The notes beneath the pieces were generated by a model, which ran no database searches, was not told the origin of the DNA, and was given only the letters and a program-made list of their open reading frames with translations. Below are positions 35,901-45,384 of a stretch of DNA of 64,000 nucleotides, piece after piece. The translations under genes and the position numbers were made by a program. This stretch comes from Gorillibacterium massiliense (GTDB lineage Bacteria; Bacillota; Bacilli; Paenibacillales; NBRC-103111), in assembly GCF_000455485.1 (NCBI RefSeq), contig NZ_CBQR020000092.1:1-64000 (forward strand), written 5' to 3'. Numbering within the stretch: position 1 is the first letter of the stretch; each line of letters starts with the position of its first letter.

Positions 35901-36782
35901 TTAAGGCTGTTTCACAGAGCCGGCAATTCTCATCATCTCGTCATCCGGCAGCATGCTCGTGATTACGAGGGTTATTCCGTCCACAAACCAGATGATCGAT
36001 GACATTCCAACCTTGCTGGAAAAAAAATAGCCGGAATTACCGTTAACCTTGATCTCCTTTACATCGTCCGCTTGAAACGTGGATCCGGTGGCATTATTGG
36101 GATCTTGCGTCGCTTTATCGAAGTTATAGGAGAGAGTCTCTCCCGTAGCATCGTCATGATACGCCAAATGAGCACTAACCGCCTCATTCATGAAGCCCTT
36201 GATGAGAGTGATCGACTCCAGCTTGAAATTGTCAGGAATGAAATCGGGAACCTCCAGCTCCGGAAGCAGCTTCGCCGCCTCTTCCACGGTGTTCACGGTG
36301 ACCACACCGTTTTCCGATTGTTCGCTAGAAAGAGTCTCACTTTTTTTGCCGGGTATCGAAGGCGGTGAAGAAGCTGGGGGAATGCCTTCCGCGCCATGGC
36401 CAGAATCGACAAAAGTATCGTAGTCCGGCGGAGGTGCCGTCTTCGCTCCCGTGCGGTCGGGATTGCGCACACCCGTAAACACATGAACGATGCCGTTTCC
36501 GTATTGGATCCAATGGGATACATGAACCAAGGCGGTGCCGCGAGTCGGAATGACTGTAATCGATGCCATAAGCGAAATCATCAGCACGACGGCTGCAGAA
36601 CGATATAAACGGTGCCGCAGGCGGGTCCCGCCCCGTTTTCGTTGCAGCTTCCGGCTAACATCGGCCCAAGCTGCATCCCCTTCCGGGATTTGAATTTGCT
36701 CGTGAACTTGCTTGAATGAGGAGGAATACGCCGACTCCCAAAATGTGCTGCTAGAATCGTCTCGCCGAATCACCCTGTTCAC
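35901..36782 (-). CDS. DUF4367 membrane anti-sigma-like protein (second)
   Basis: About 293 residues. The GTG at 36782 overlaps the sigma stop (GTGA), with AGGAG upstream; an ATG at 36788 is too close to that site. A cytosolic N-terminus with a basic patch precedes one membrane helix (AAVVLMISLMASITVIP). A long Pro/Ser/Glu-rich linker and a C-terminal DUF4367 domain (VPDFIPDNFKLESITLIKGF to the end) follow. It is paralogous in layout to 2088-2861. Likely holds the ECF factor at the membrane until an unknown envelope signal releases it (inference). Confidence 0.85.
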   Translation of the reverse strand: MNRVIRRDDSSSTFWESAYSSSFKQVHEQIQIPEGDAAWADVSRKLQRKRGGTRLRHRLYRSAAVVLMISLMASITVIPTRGTALVHVSHWIQYGNGIVHVFTGVRNPDRTGAKTAPPPDYDTFVDSGHGAEGIPPASSPPSIPGKKSETLSSEQSENGVVTVNTVEEAAKLLPELEVPDFIPDNFKLESITLIKGFMNEAVSAHLAYHDDATGETLSYNFDKATQDPNNATGSTFQADDVKEIKVNGNSGYFFSSKVGMSSIIWFVDGITLVITSMLPDDEMMRIAGSVKQP

Positions 36783-37348
36783 CCCCATTTCTCCTGGAAA
36801 TGGCTCGCCAGCTTTTTCCTTGCTCTTGCCAGCCTCTGAGTTAGCACTTGTTCGGTGATGCCGAGCTCAGCAGAAATTTCGGCGTAGGTCAGCTCCATAA
36901 TATAGTGGAGAAACAGAACGACTCGATAATCCAGCTTCAAATCACTCACTGCGTTGAGCAAGGTCTCATCGCGGATCATCTTCTCCACGACTTCCTCTAC
37001 CGACATCGCTGGCAGTTCCGGATATTCAACTTGTTCATCAAGCATAACGGAATCGACGCTCATCATATGACGATATTTTTTATTTTTTCGCAGCATATCG
37101 TAGGAGGCATTCCGCGCGAGCTTTCGGATCCATGCCGTCATATTGGAGTCTTCACGGGTTTGCGGACCGTTTTGTACAGCCTTAAAAAAGGCCTCCTGAA
37201 TCACGTCCTCGGTCAGTGCGTGATCGGCCAGTAAATAGTAAATATCTCGATATACACATTGCCGAAAGGCAATAAAAAGCTGCCGCTGCGTTTCGCCGTC
37301 AAGCTTGTTTATATCTCCACGCAGCAGAGCAAATACCTCTTCGGACAC
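36779..37348 (-). CDS. ECF-type RNA polymerase sigma factor (second)
   Basis: 189 residues from GTG 37348, which follows GGGGTGGGG; an ATG at 37369 lacks a site. Region 2 is at about 20-90 (LFIAFRQCVYRDIYYLLADH, then ALTEDVIQEAFFKAVQ). Region 4 is at about 125-185 (LKLDYRVVLFLHYIMELTYA, then EISAELGITEQVLTQRLARARKKL). First gene of a sigma/anti-sigma/small-protein unit. Target genes are not evident. Confidence 0.92.
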   Translation of the reverse strand: MSEEVFALLRGDINKLDGETQRQLFIAFRQCVYRDIYYLLADHALTEDVIQEAFFKAVQNGPQTREDSNMTAWIRKLARNASYDMLRKNKKYRHMMSVDSVMLDEQVEYPELPAMSVEEVVEKMIRDETLLNAVSDLKLDYRVVLFLHYIMELTYAEISAELGITEQVLTQRLARARKKLASHFQEKWG

Positions 37349-37483
37349 CAAAACCCCACCCCATGACAACTGTCTGTTATTACCAGTTAATCATAGCCCC
37401 GTAGGGGACGGCAAGGAAGATTTTTACATTGCATGTGAATTTATTCTCATTGCTAGATTTAAGTCGGGAAACAGTCATTCCGC

Positions 37484-38812
37484 CTACTTCACCGCAAGCT
37501 TTCCCCATTCCGTTCGGTAGAACCGGATCAACACCACGATGCCGTACAAAGTGATAAAAGTGTACAGACCGATCCAGGAACCGATACTGTCCATGTGCAA
37601 AACAAAGGTCAGCAAATAAGCGAGGGGGATGAACACAATCCAACTGAGGCCGAAGGATGCTTTGACCAGAAACCCGGTATCGCCTAAGCCGCGCAAGCAC
37701 CCGCCGTAAAAGTTGAACAGCCCGTCAAAAAGCTGAAGGAATGCGGAGATGCGCAGCAAATCTGCGGCAAGCTTATACACTTCAGGCTGATCGATATAGA
37801 TTCGCGCGATTTGTTCGGGAAAAATAAACTCCACGATCCCGAGAGCCAGCAGGAAAAAGGTTCCCAGTATGGCGGTATCGGTTCCGTAGCGGCGGGCTTT
37901 TTCCGGGTTGTTCCGGCCTACCTCCTGCCCGACGAGAATCGTCGCTGTCGCTCCGAAGGCGAAGGCGGGCATGAAGCCCAAACTCATAACGCTGAGCGCC
38001 ACTTCGTTGGCGGCCAGTGCGGTGTCGCTGATCCGGGCGACGAACATGGTGAAAATAAACATCGCTAGGCTCATAGCGAACTCCTGAATACCCAGTTTGC
38101 CGCTTTCCACCGCGATTAATCGGGCTTCCGCCGGATTCACAGGCACAAGGATGCGGGTCGTAAAGGTTTTGTGCCTCTTGACGAAATACATGTAGGCACA
38201 GCCGAAGAAGCTGAACGCTTCCCCGATGAGAACTCCCCAAGCGGCGCCGGGTAGCCCAAGCTCCGGAAACCCGAGATTGCCATAGGTAAGCGTATAGGTA
38301 AAAAAGATCATCAGCAAGTTGCCGATCAGAGAAAAATACATCGGCGTTTTCGTATCTCCCGTTCCCCGCAGAAAGCCTTGCATAACAAATGTAGTAGCAC
38401 CAAAGGCGAGGGCAAAAAAGCGAATGCGCAAGTAAGGCACTCCCGCATCAATAACGGCTGAGGAATCACTGATTATACCCATAAGCAGTTTAGGGGCAAA
38501 AAGGCCAAGGGAAATGGTGACAAGTGCGACAAGGACACAAATGTACAGAGCCAGCGTCGTCCGCTCCACGGCCTTCTTCATGTCCTTAGCGCCATAACCT
38601 TGCGCCACCAAATAGTTGATGGTGTGTCCTAGCCCGGAGCATAAAGCCCAGGCGTTATACATGATAATATTGACGGCTCCGACCGCCCCAATGGCAATGG
38701 TGCCCATCTTTCCTACCATGATAAGGTTGATCGTACCCGTCAAGGTGGAGGTGGCGAAGGCCAGGAGAGAAGGCAGCGCCAGCGCGAGAATCATTTTCCA
38801 GTTTTTCGTCAT
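37484..38812 (-). CDS. MATE-family multidrug/metabolite exporter
   Basis: 442 residues, twelve membrane helices in two similar halves. It exports organic cations or metabolites in exchange for Na+ or H+. Family stretches are LALPSLLAFATSTLTGTINL, MVGKMGTIAIGAVGAVN in the first half and FGATATILVGQEVGRNNPEKA in the second. Monocistronic. Substrate is not predictable. Confidence 0.94.
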   Translation of the reverse strand: MTKNWKMILALALPSLLAFATSTLTGTINLIMVGKMGTIAIGAVGAVNIIMYNAWALCSGLGHTINYLVAQGYGAKDMKKAVERTTLALYICVLVALVTISLGLFAPKLLMGIISDSSAVIDAGVPYLRIRFFALAFGATTFVMQGFLRGTGDTKTPMYFSLIGNLLMIFFTYTLTYGNLGFPELGLPGAAWGVLIGEAFSFFGCAYMYFVKRHKTFTTRILVPVNPAEARLIAVESGKLGIQEFAMSLAMFIFTMFVARISDTALAANEVALSVMSLGFMPAFAFGATATILVGQEVGRNNPEKARRYGTDTAILGTFFLLALGIVEFIFPEQIARIYIDQPEVYKLAADLLRISAFLQLFDGLFNFYGGCLRGLGDTGFLVKASFGLSWIVFIPLAYLLTFVLHMDSIGSWIGLYTFITLYGIVVLIRFYRTEWGKLAVK

Positions 38813-38847
38813 CGTTGTCCGCCTTTTCTTGAGGTCATCCTCGAATA

Positions 38848-38897
38848 AATAAGCCCTTCCGCTGCCAATTTACCGATTGGCAATCAGAAGGGCTAAG
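38848..38897 (-). terminator. Terminator of the glycosylation cassette
   Basis: AGCCCTTC (38852-38859) pairs with GAAGGGCT (38887-38894), with inner TGCCAAT/ATTGGCA. It lies downstream of gtrA-like on the minus strand. Confidence 0.8.
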
Positions 38898-38924
38898 TAA
38901 ACATCATATGCATCTGAAACAGCT

Positions 38925-39437
38925 TCAATCACCCTGGGGAATGCCCGCCTCTCCGGTACTCTTCGTTTGGCGGAACACCCACAGCTTGCTGCCGGCAAAA
39001 TTGACCAGCATCGTAAATACCGTTACTACCGCTTTGGCAGCGAGAGACGACAGTCCCATCCGGCTTGTGAATAGACCTAGGAGCAAAACGGACAAGCCAA
39101 GGTTTGCCGCGTTTAAAATGGCGAAGCGCAGAGCTTGCAGCCAGCTGCTGCGGCTCGGTCTTGCGAAACCGCTCCGCGGCGCGCTCGTCTGGTAGTTGGA
39201 TATGGGAGCAGGAATCTCTTGCTCTCCGGTCTTTTTATGCCGGAACGTCCAGTATTTGTTCAGCAGAAAGCTGTTTAGCGTACCTGCCGCATAAGAGCAG
39301 GTTTGAGCAAGCTTATCAGGTACATGGAAGCTTATCAGCAAGGTGAAAATAGCGAAATCCACGGCTGTATTGACAAGTCCGACCAGATTGAAGCGGATAA
39401 ACTGTCCGTATCTCTCCAGTCCTTTTCGCAGGCTCAT
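38925..39437 (-). CDS. GtrA-family membrane protein
   Basis: 170 residues, four membrane helices. The family signature is FIRFNLVGLVNTAVDFAIF, with LNSFLLNKYWTF after helix 2. GtrA proteins are proposed to flip undecaprenyl-phosphate-linked sugars across the membrane. A Pro/Ser/Arg-rich loop of about 30 residues between helices 2 and 3 is longer than usual. Its ATG overlaps the GT2 stop (ATGA), so it belongs to the same operon as the GT2 and GT-C proteins. Confidence 0.93.
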   Translation of the reverse strand: MSLRKGLERYGQFIRFNLVGLVNTAVDFAIFTLLISFHVPDKLAQTCSYAAGTLNSFLLNKYWTFRHKKTGEQEIPAPISNYQTSAPRSGFARPSRSSWLQALRFAILNAANLGLSVLLLGLFTSRMGLSSLAAKAVVTVFTMLVNFAGSKLWVFRQTKSTGEAGIPQGD

Positions 39438-40504
39438 ACAGGGGTTCTCCGGCTTTCGCCGCTAACGACCGGCTGCTTCTCTTCATCCGGATGTTCGTCT
39501 ACTCGAATCCACAGCCCTTCATAGCCTTTCAACCGCTGCGGCTGCTCCAAGCTATCTTGCTGAACGCCTGGCTGGAATCCTTTCGCTTCGCGAACGATAT
39601 AAAGCGGGCGGTCCTTCGTCTCATCGTAGATCCGGCCGATATACTCACCGATCACACCCAGCAGCATTAACATAATCCCGTTGAAAAATAGATTAATGGC
39701 GACAGTGGATGCCCACCCTGCCTGAGTCTGATGCATCAACTTCTGAATCACGACGACCACGAGATAGACAAAGCTCACCGCTGACAAGCCCATCCCGATA
39801 TACGTAGCCAATTTAAGCGGCTTATAAGAGAAGGAAGTAATGCCGTCCAAAGCAAATCGCAGCATTTTTTTCAAAGGATACTTGGTTTCGCCGGCAAAGC
39901 GCTCTTCCCGCACATACTCCACCGAAGTCTGGCGAAAGCCGACCCAACTGACTAGCCCCCGCACATAGCGGTTCTTTTCCTTTAGGTTCTTCAAAACATC
40001 GCAAACTTTCCGGTCAATAAGCCGGAAGTCCCCAGCATCTACAGGGATATCGACGTTGGTCATACTCCTGAGCAGCCGGTAGAACATTTTGGCCGTCGTT
40101 TTTTTAAACAGCGTCTCACCCTTGCGCTTCAGCCGTCTACCGTATACGACGTCGTAGCCTTCTTTCCACTTCGCGATCATCTGCAAAATGACCTGGGGAG
40201 GATCCTGCAAGTCGGCATCGATGACCACGATGGCATCTCCCTGAGCGTAATCCATTCCGGCGCTGATGGCGACCTGATGGCCGAAATTGCGGGAAAAATC
40301 GACAAGCCGGACATGTTCATCCGTTTTGCACAATTCCCGTACGATGCCTGCGGTGCCGTCCCGGCTCCCGTCATTGACAAAAACCAGTTCGTAATTTTCC
40401 GGCTGCTCGTCCATCACGAGCCGCAGCCTTTTATAGGTTTCGGCAATTACGGCTTCTTCGTTGAACATCGGAATGACAATGGAATAACGGATGCGTTCAA
40501 GCAT
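39434..40504 (-). CDS. Family 2 glycosyltransferase (polyprenyl-phosphate sugar synthase)
   Basis: 356 residues. Start at the ATG (40504) with AAGGAGG 8 nt upstream. The DPM1-like GT2 fold has YSIVIPMFNEE, FVNDGSRDGT, FSRNFGHQVA and the metal-binding IDADLQDPP. Two C-terminal membrane helices follow (about 230-310). Members load a sugar onto undecaprenyl phosphate. With GtrA (flipping) and the GT-C protein (transfer outside), it makes a complete lipid-linked sugar pathway. The C-terminal ~45 residues are hydrophilic and atypical. Confidence 0.95.
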   Translation of the reverse strand: MLERIRYSIVIPMFNEEAVIAETYKRLRLVMDEQPENYELVFVNDGSRDGTAGIVRELCKTDEHVRLVDFSRNFGHQVAISAGMDYAQGDAIVVIDADLQDPPQVILQMIAKWKEGYDVVYGRRLKRKGETLFKKTTAKMFYRLLRSMTNVDIPVDAGDFRLIDRKVCDVLKNLKEKNRYVRGLVSWVGFRQTSVEYVREERFAGETKYPLKKMLRFALDGITSFSYKPLKLATYIGMGLSAVSFVYLVVVVIQKLMHQTQAGWASTVAINLFFNGIMLMLLGVIGEYIGRIYDETKDRPLYIVREAKGFQPGVQQDSLEQPQRLKGYEGLWIRVDEHPDEEKQPVVSGESRRTPV

Positions 40505-40555
40505 CGGAAGAACCTCCTTAAGATCATGGCAGACGGGCAAAAGCCGATCCGGCTA

Positions 40556-43500
40556 TCAACTGAAGAATATCCAAGAATCGAACCAGCGCAGGAAGGTGGA
40601 CACATAGGATTTGGATACCACCATACCGGACAGCACCGGGTAGAACATAATGAACAGGATGAGGCAAACGGCGGCATATCCCCACACCGCTTTTCGCCAC
40701 GACGGATTTTTCTCCGTTAAATACTTACACAGATAGACAATAGCAAAAATCAAGAACGGTACCATGGCGAAATAGTGATAAATAAACGTCAGCCGGGTGA
40801 CCAATATCCAAGGAACGTACTGCGAAAAGAACGCAATGACCGCCACGACCATGCCCCGATGGGGCTTTTTGCGGATAATCCACAACATGGCGATAAAGGC
40901 CACGAGGCCGACCCACCAAATGCCCGGGTTGCCGAAAGAAGAGATGCTGGACACTTCATTCCGTGGCAAATCCGGCGGCGAGCTATAGTACCAGATCGGC
41001 CGCGTCATAAACGGCCATTCATACCAGGTGGAAGAAAAGCCGTGTGTAGCCTTGAGTTTGCTATGGTAGTCCCACATATCCTTTTGATACTGGACTAGTT
41101 GGTGGACGGTTTTCGGCTCGCCCTTCACCATCATGTACGGAAGGAAAGTCAGGCTGTAAATCATCGTCGGAATGATAACGAAAAACAGCGAGGCCCAGCC
41201 TACCGTTTTAGCGGTGCTTGGGAAGAATGTTTTGCGGATGTGCTCATACCTGCTCCGCCGCTCCGGCTGATTCGCCGTCTCAGGCATTGCCAGCAGCTGT
41301 CCGGCTGTGGACCACTGCCGGTACCGCTCAAAGAGCGACAGGAAGAAAATGAGCGCCAACCCAGCGCCGCCATAAAGCGCGATCCATTTGCTGGCCGCCC
41401 CGATGCCGAAGAATAAGCCCGACAAGAAAAGCGGCACAAGGGTTTTGCGCAGCGGCACGTCATAGAAGCTCAGGCTGTAATACCGGTACATGAAGTAAAA
41501 CATGATGATAATGAAGAAAACGCCGTAAGAATCGATGGTCGCAATCCGCGTTTGGGCAAAGTGCATGAAGTCGACCGCCATGAGAAAACTAGCGAGCAGC
41601 GCCCATTCGGAACGGTGAAACAGCCTTTTACCAAACAGATACATGAGCGGAACCATGAAGATCCCTACCAGAGTACCAGAGATGCGCCAGCCGAAGGGGT
41701 TCATGCCAAACACCTTGATCCCGAGAGCAATAAACAGCTTGCCCAGCGGCGGGTGGGTGTTCTCGTAAGGCTTCATCAGGTGGATATGCTCAAAAGCCGT
41801 GCGGGCGTGATAGATTTCATCAAAGTAGGTTTTGTCCATAAAAGTAGGTTTTTTCACTGCCCACTTCTGCTCATCAAAAAGGTTATTGGCCGTGCCTTTG
41901 ACCGGAGGCTTGGTTTCGTCCTCATTTACGGATAAAACCGGAACCGGGGTATCGCTGTCTTTTTCATAAAAGGCCAACTCATTTAGAGTAAATCCCGAGC
42001 TTATCGACGTCAAGCGAACATATCGGGCGGAAACGTTCAGATTTTGCACATTCCAGTAGAAAACCGTCGTGTACGTGTTTTCGATGGTAACCGGATTTCC
42101 CCAGTTATCGGGCGTCTCGGCAAAATCCAGTTGGAACTTGCCTTCACCGATCCCATCAAAGGAGTTGACCCGTTCCAGCGAGTGTACGCTGCCTAAATCG
42201 ATGACAACCGATCCGTTATAAGCCGGCTTCCAGGACGTTTCCGGCGAGTGATGGGAGCCGAGATGAACCAGAGCGACAATGGCATAGGCCAGGGTGAGCC
42301 CGCCCATCCACAGCCAATCCTTTCGGGTGAAGCGGCTCATGTCCGCTCCTCCTACCGGGTGGAGCAAGCCAGGGACAGCAGATGGATCAGTTGGAAGAGC
42401 CGTCACGGTTTTTGCAGGTTCCAACGGGATCGTACGATCTCTTACCCATAAGTCATAGCCGATCTTGACGAGCCAGATGAACAGCAGCAGGTTGACGAGA
42501 GATACCGCCAGCAGCATATTATCCAGCTTCGGAATGGCCGACTGGCCTTGATACACATAATGCAGCACATGATGCATGTTCAAATATTGCGTAATGCTAA
42601 ATGCGGCGAACAGGTGCAGGAAGCGTTTATCTTTCGAGAAAAGGTAGGCAATCAGCAGCAATCCGAGAGCCGGGAACATGTAGCGTTCATGCATTTTTGC
42701 CGCCAGCATGAATACCATCACGATAAGTAGCAGCGCGGTATAAATGGTTTTCGCCGGGTGCACGGTACGCTTGCTGAAATAAAGCAAAGCAGTCAAGAAG
42801 ACGGCTGCGACGATGAACAGATTGCCCCAGGTCTGTACCGACATAAAGATTAACTTCGTGTCAGCCGACTGGAAGTTCATTCCCAAAAGCGTGTATAAGT
42901 TAAAAGCATTCAACGTCGTATAGTTGTACTGGCTTAACGTCGATTGGTATAAGTCAATGATCCAGCGCAAATTCCCTTTATGGATGGAAAAAGGAAGGAT
43001 TAGCAGCAAAAAGGTTCCTGCCGCATACCCGACACTGGTGAGGAAACGGCGCCAGTTCCACTGCTGGAACACCGGATAGAGAATCGCCGGGGTAAAGATA
43101 AGCGCCTGCGGCTTGATCAAGACAGCCAAAGCAAAGAGAACGGCCGCCCACTCCCAACGGTTGCTTGTTAAGAGCAGGAATGAAGCCAGGATGAACAGGG
43201 TGAAAAAGGAATCGACTTGCCCCCATGCGGCGGAATCCACAATAAACGCCGGATTGAACAAGATGAGAAGTGCCATGCCGAAACCTGCCGAACTGCCAAG
43301 ACGCTTGGCGCCGAGGCGATACAACAGCCAGGCTATCCCCAAATCGGCAAGGATCGCCGGCAGCTTGACCAAAATCAAGGCACCTTTCCCTGCCCACGAC
43401 AGATGAAACCAGGAGGCCAATTTACCGATAATAAACAGCACATAAAGGTATCCCGGAGGATAGTCGGCAAACCAGTCGGCTCCCCCTTCATAAAAGCCCG

Positions 43501-44350
43501 AGAAATGCGCAGCTGCTTTTTCCGCCCAAGCTTTAAAGCTGCTGATGTCGTTAGCATATCCAGGAGAGGTCCCGGCGATATATAAGCGGATAAACAATGC
43601 GGCGCCCATAATCACCAAAAGCGTGAAATCCAAGCGTTTGTTCGGCTGCAGCCCCTCCTGATTGCGGCGGAACCATCTTTGGTAGACATAAATAAAAAAT
43701 ACATAGAAGATCAGCGCGTAACCGGCAATTCCCATAGCGGATACGTAATCGGGCAAATTGTCCGGATTCTCGGGAGCCGCCGTGGCGAAAGAAATAACCT
43801 GGGCGCCTGCCGGTACGGCATCGATTTTCTCTAATGCCACGTCATCGAAATAGGCTTTGCCTGTGGTCGTGCTGCCATAGCCGCCCAGACGCACAGCAAC
43901 CTCAAGCTCATCCTGATTGTCGGCAGTGGTTCCATATAAAACCACCTGCTGCCAAGCTCCAGCTGTATCTTTGAAGTCGACAGATGTATCGTTAACGCCG
44001 ATTATCGATACGTTCGCACCCTTTTGATTGGGTTCTCCCCCTATTACCTTCACATAGGCGGACAGTTTGTAGGTCGTATCCGGTTTGACCGCAACCTTCT
44101 GCACATAGCGGGCATCGTTGGCTTGGTAGCTCTCGATGTAGGCAGCATGCTGCCCCGTGTGAGCATCCTCTTGGACGACGGAAAAATTCGTTGCTTCGCT
44201 GCTCCACATATCCTGCAGCCAGGATGAGGGCTGATCGCCATTCAGATCTTCGAAGCTGCCGTTCTTAATGAGATTACTCCCATCGGCAAAACACGGGGTT
44301 GTCCCAAGGAGGATCAAAAAAAGGATGAGACCTGCACATTTTCTGAACAA
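40556..44350 (-). CDS. Giant double GT-C glycosyltransferase (PMT family) with exported binding modules
   Basis: About 1264 residues. I chose TTG 44350, since AAGGAG lies 9 nt upstream and a signal peptide follows at once (FRKCAGLILFLILLGTTPCFA); an ATG at 44389 has no site. In order: a CBM-like beta-sandwich (LIKNGSFEDLNGD onward, to ~175); a multi-helix GT-C domain (~205-660) with NDISSFKAWAEKAA and ADYPPGYLY; a discoidin-like insert (~690-840, VVIDLGSVHSLERVN); and a second GT-C domain of the protein-O-mannosyltransferase type (~845-1264) with DKTYFDEIYHARTA and THPPLGKL. It presumably transfers lipid-linked sugars to exported proteins or wall polymers. A fusion of two GT-C cores is unusual. 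Confidence 0.9.
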   Translation of the reverse strand: MFRKCAGLILFLILLGTTPCFADGSNLIKNGSFEDLNGDQPSSWLQDMWSSEATNFSVVQEDAHTGQHAAYIESYQANDARYVQKVAVKPDTTYKLSAYVKVIGGEPNQKGANVSIIGVNDTSVDFKDTAGAWQQVVLYGTTADNQDELEVAVRLGGYGSTTTGKAYFDDVALEKIDAVPAGAQVISFATAAPENPDNLPDYVSAMGIAGYALIFYVFFIYVYQRWFRRNQEGLQPNKRLDFTLLVIMGAALFIRLYIAGTSPGYANDISSFKAWAEKAAAHFSGFYEGGADWFADYPPGYLYVLFIIGKLASWFHLSWAGKGALILVKLPAILADLGIAWLLYRLGAKRLGSSAGFGMALLILFNPAFIVDSAAWGQVDSFFTLFILASFLLLTSNRWEWAAVLFALAVLIKPQALIFTPAILYPVFQQWNWRRFLTSVGYAAGTFLLLILPFSIHKGNLRWIIDLYQSTLSQYNYTTLNAFNLYTLLGMNFQSADTKLIFMSVQTWGNLFIVAAVFLTALLYFSKRTVHPAKTIYTALLLIVMVFMLAAKMHERYMFPALGLLLIAYLFSKDKRFLHLFAAFSITQYLNMHHVLHYVYQGQSAIPKLDNMLLAVSLVNLLLFIWLVKIGYDLWVRDRTIPLEPAKTVTALPTDPSAVPGLLHPVGGADMSRFTRKDWLWMGGLTLAYAIVALVHLGSHHSPETSWKPAYNGSVVIDLGSVHSLERVNSFDGIGEGKFQLDFAETPDNWGNPVTIENTYTTVFYWNVQNLNVSARYVRLTSISSGFTLNELAFYEKDSDTPVPVLSVNEDETKPPVKGTANNLFDEQKWAVKKPTFMDKTYFDEIYHARTAFEHIHLMKPYENTHPPLGKLFIALGIKVFGMNPFGWRISGTLVGIFMVPLMYLFGKRLFHRSEWALLASFLMAVDFMHFAQTRIATIDSYGVFFIIIMFYFMYRYYSLSFYDVPLRKTLVPLFLSGLFFGIGAASKWIALYGGAGLALIFFLSLFERYRQWSTAGQLLAMPETANQPERRSRYEHIRKTFFPSTAKTVGWASLFFVIIPTMIYSLTFLPYMMVKGEPKTVHQLVQYQKDMWDYHSKLKATHGFSSTWYEWPFMTRPIWYYSSPPDLPRNEVSSISSFGNPGIWWVGLVAFIAMLWIIRKKPHRGMVVAVIAFFSQYVPWILVTRLTFIYHYFAMVPFLIFAIVYLCKYLTEKNPSWRKAVWGYAAVCLILFIMFYPVLSGMVVSKSYVSTFLRWFDSWIFFS

Positions 44351-44448
44351 GTATGACTTCTCCTTCCACAAACAATTGTCTTTGTTCATTATGCCAAATT
44401 GTGACGAGAAAGAACAGACACCTCTGCGCCGGATCATATTCCGGAAAA

Positions 44449-44479
44449 TTGCCCCGTCCCAGCACACTCGTGCTATAAT
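44449..44479 (+). promoter_or_regulatory. Putative promoter of the VanY-type gene
   Basis: TTGCCC at 44449-44454 and TATAAT at 44474-44479, spaced 19 nt, 25 nt upstream of the ATG. The long spacing lowers confidence. Confidence 0.45.
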
Positions 44480-44503
44480 GTACGGGCAGGAGGTATTAAA
44501 CCA

Positions 44504-45370
44504 ATGAAAAAGAAATGCTACACCATGGCGGGTATCACCGCCGTTTTGGGAACGGCCGCAATCATCGGCGGCTGCGGCGGCAGCTCGTCCTCAAAGGGAA
44601 CCGAAGCACCGCCGACCGCAATTGTCTCTTCCGTTCCGTCAACTTCAGAGCCTACCCTTGACCCCACGAAAACTCCCGAATCGACAGCGGCAAGCAGTGC
44701 GATCTCCCCAACGTCAGCACCCACGAGTAAAGCGACGAGCAAACCTACAGACTCTTCGAACTCATCGATAACAGCCGTTGCCAACCCGGAGAGCTTACAA
44801 GTGATTGCCAACAAGAACCGCGCTCTTCCCTCCAACTATATTCCAGACGATCTCGTCGAACCAAATGTTCCTTTTCCCTACAAGGAAAAAGTGGAAAAAC
44901 GCAAGCTGCGCAAAGCAGCGGCTGACGCGCTCGAAGAAATGTTTGCCGGCGCATCCAATGACGGTTTAACGCTCTACGCAGTATCCGGCTACCGTTCCTA
45001 TGCAACTCAGAAGAGCCTTTACAATCATTATGTAGAAACCCAAGGCGAAGAGCATGCTTCCCGTTACAGTGCTAAGCCGGGAACGAGCGAGCATCAAACC
45101 GGTCTCGCCATGGACGTATCCAGTCAAAGCGCCGGCTTTCAGTTGGAAGAAAACTTCGGCACCACCCCCGAAGGAAAATGGCTCGCCGCCCACTGCGCGG
45201 AGTACGGCTTCGTCATCCGGTATCCAAACGGTAAGGAAAATATCACCGGGTACGCCTATGAACCTTGGCATGTCCGTTATGTCGGCAAAGATGTCGCTCA
45301 GCAAGTAATGGCGAAAGGCACTACTCTCGAGGAGTTTTATCAATTGGCTGTCCCTGCATCGGGCAACTAG
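44504..45370 (+). CDS. VanY-type D,D/L,D-carboxypeptidase lipoprotein (M15B)
   Basis: 288 residues. Lipobox IGGC (Cys24), followed by a ~65-residue Ser/Thr/Pro linker. The M15B peptidase domain is at about 105-288: SGYRSYATQ, zinc ligands in SEHQTGLAMDV and catalytic Glu/His in EPWHVRYVG. It trims peptidoglycan stem peptides at the outer membrane face. Glycopeptide resistance is not implied, as no VanS/VanR/ligase genes are present. AGGAGG lies upstream. Confidence 0.95.
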   Translation: MKKKCYTMAGITAVLGTAAIIGGCGGSSSSKGTEAPPTAIVSSVPSTSEPTLDPTKTPESTAASSAISPTSAPTSKATSKPTDSSNSSITAVANPESLQVIANKNRALPSNYIPDDLVEPNVPFPYKEKVEKRKLRKAAADALEEMFAGASNDGLTLYAVSGYRSYATQKSLYNHYVETQGEEHASRYSAKPGTSEHQTGLAMDVSSQSAGFQLEENFGTTPEGKWLAAHCAEYGFVIRYPNGKENITGYAYEPWHVRYVGKDVAQQVMAKGTTLEEFYQLAVPASGN

Positions 45371-45384
45371 GAGAAACCTGTCTC

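Noticed and set aside
44504-45370. Vancomycin-resistance interpretation of the VanY-type gene
   Set aside because: No vanS/vanR/vanH/vanA-like neighbours; stand-alone M15B lipoproteins are common housekeeping peptidases.
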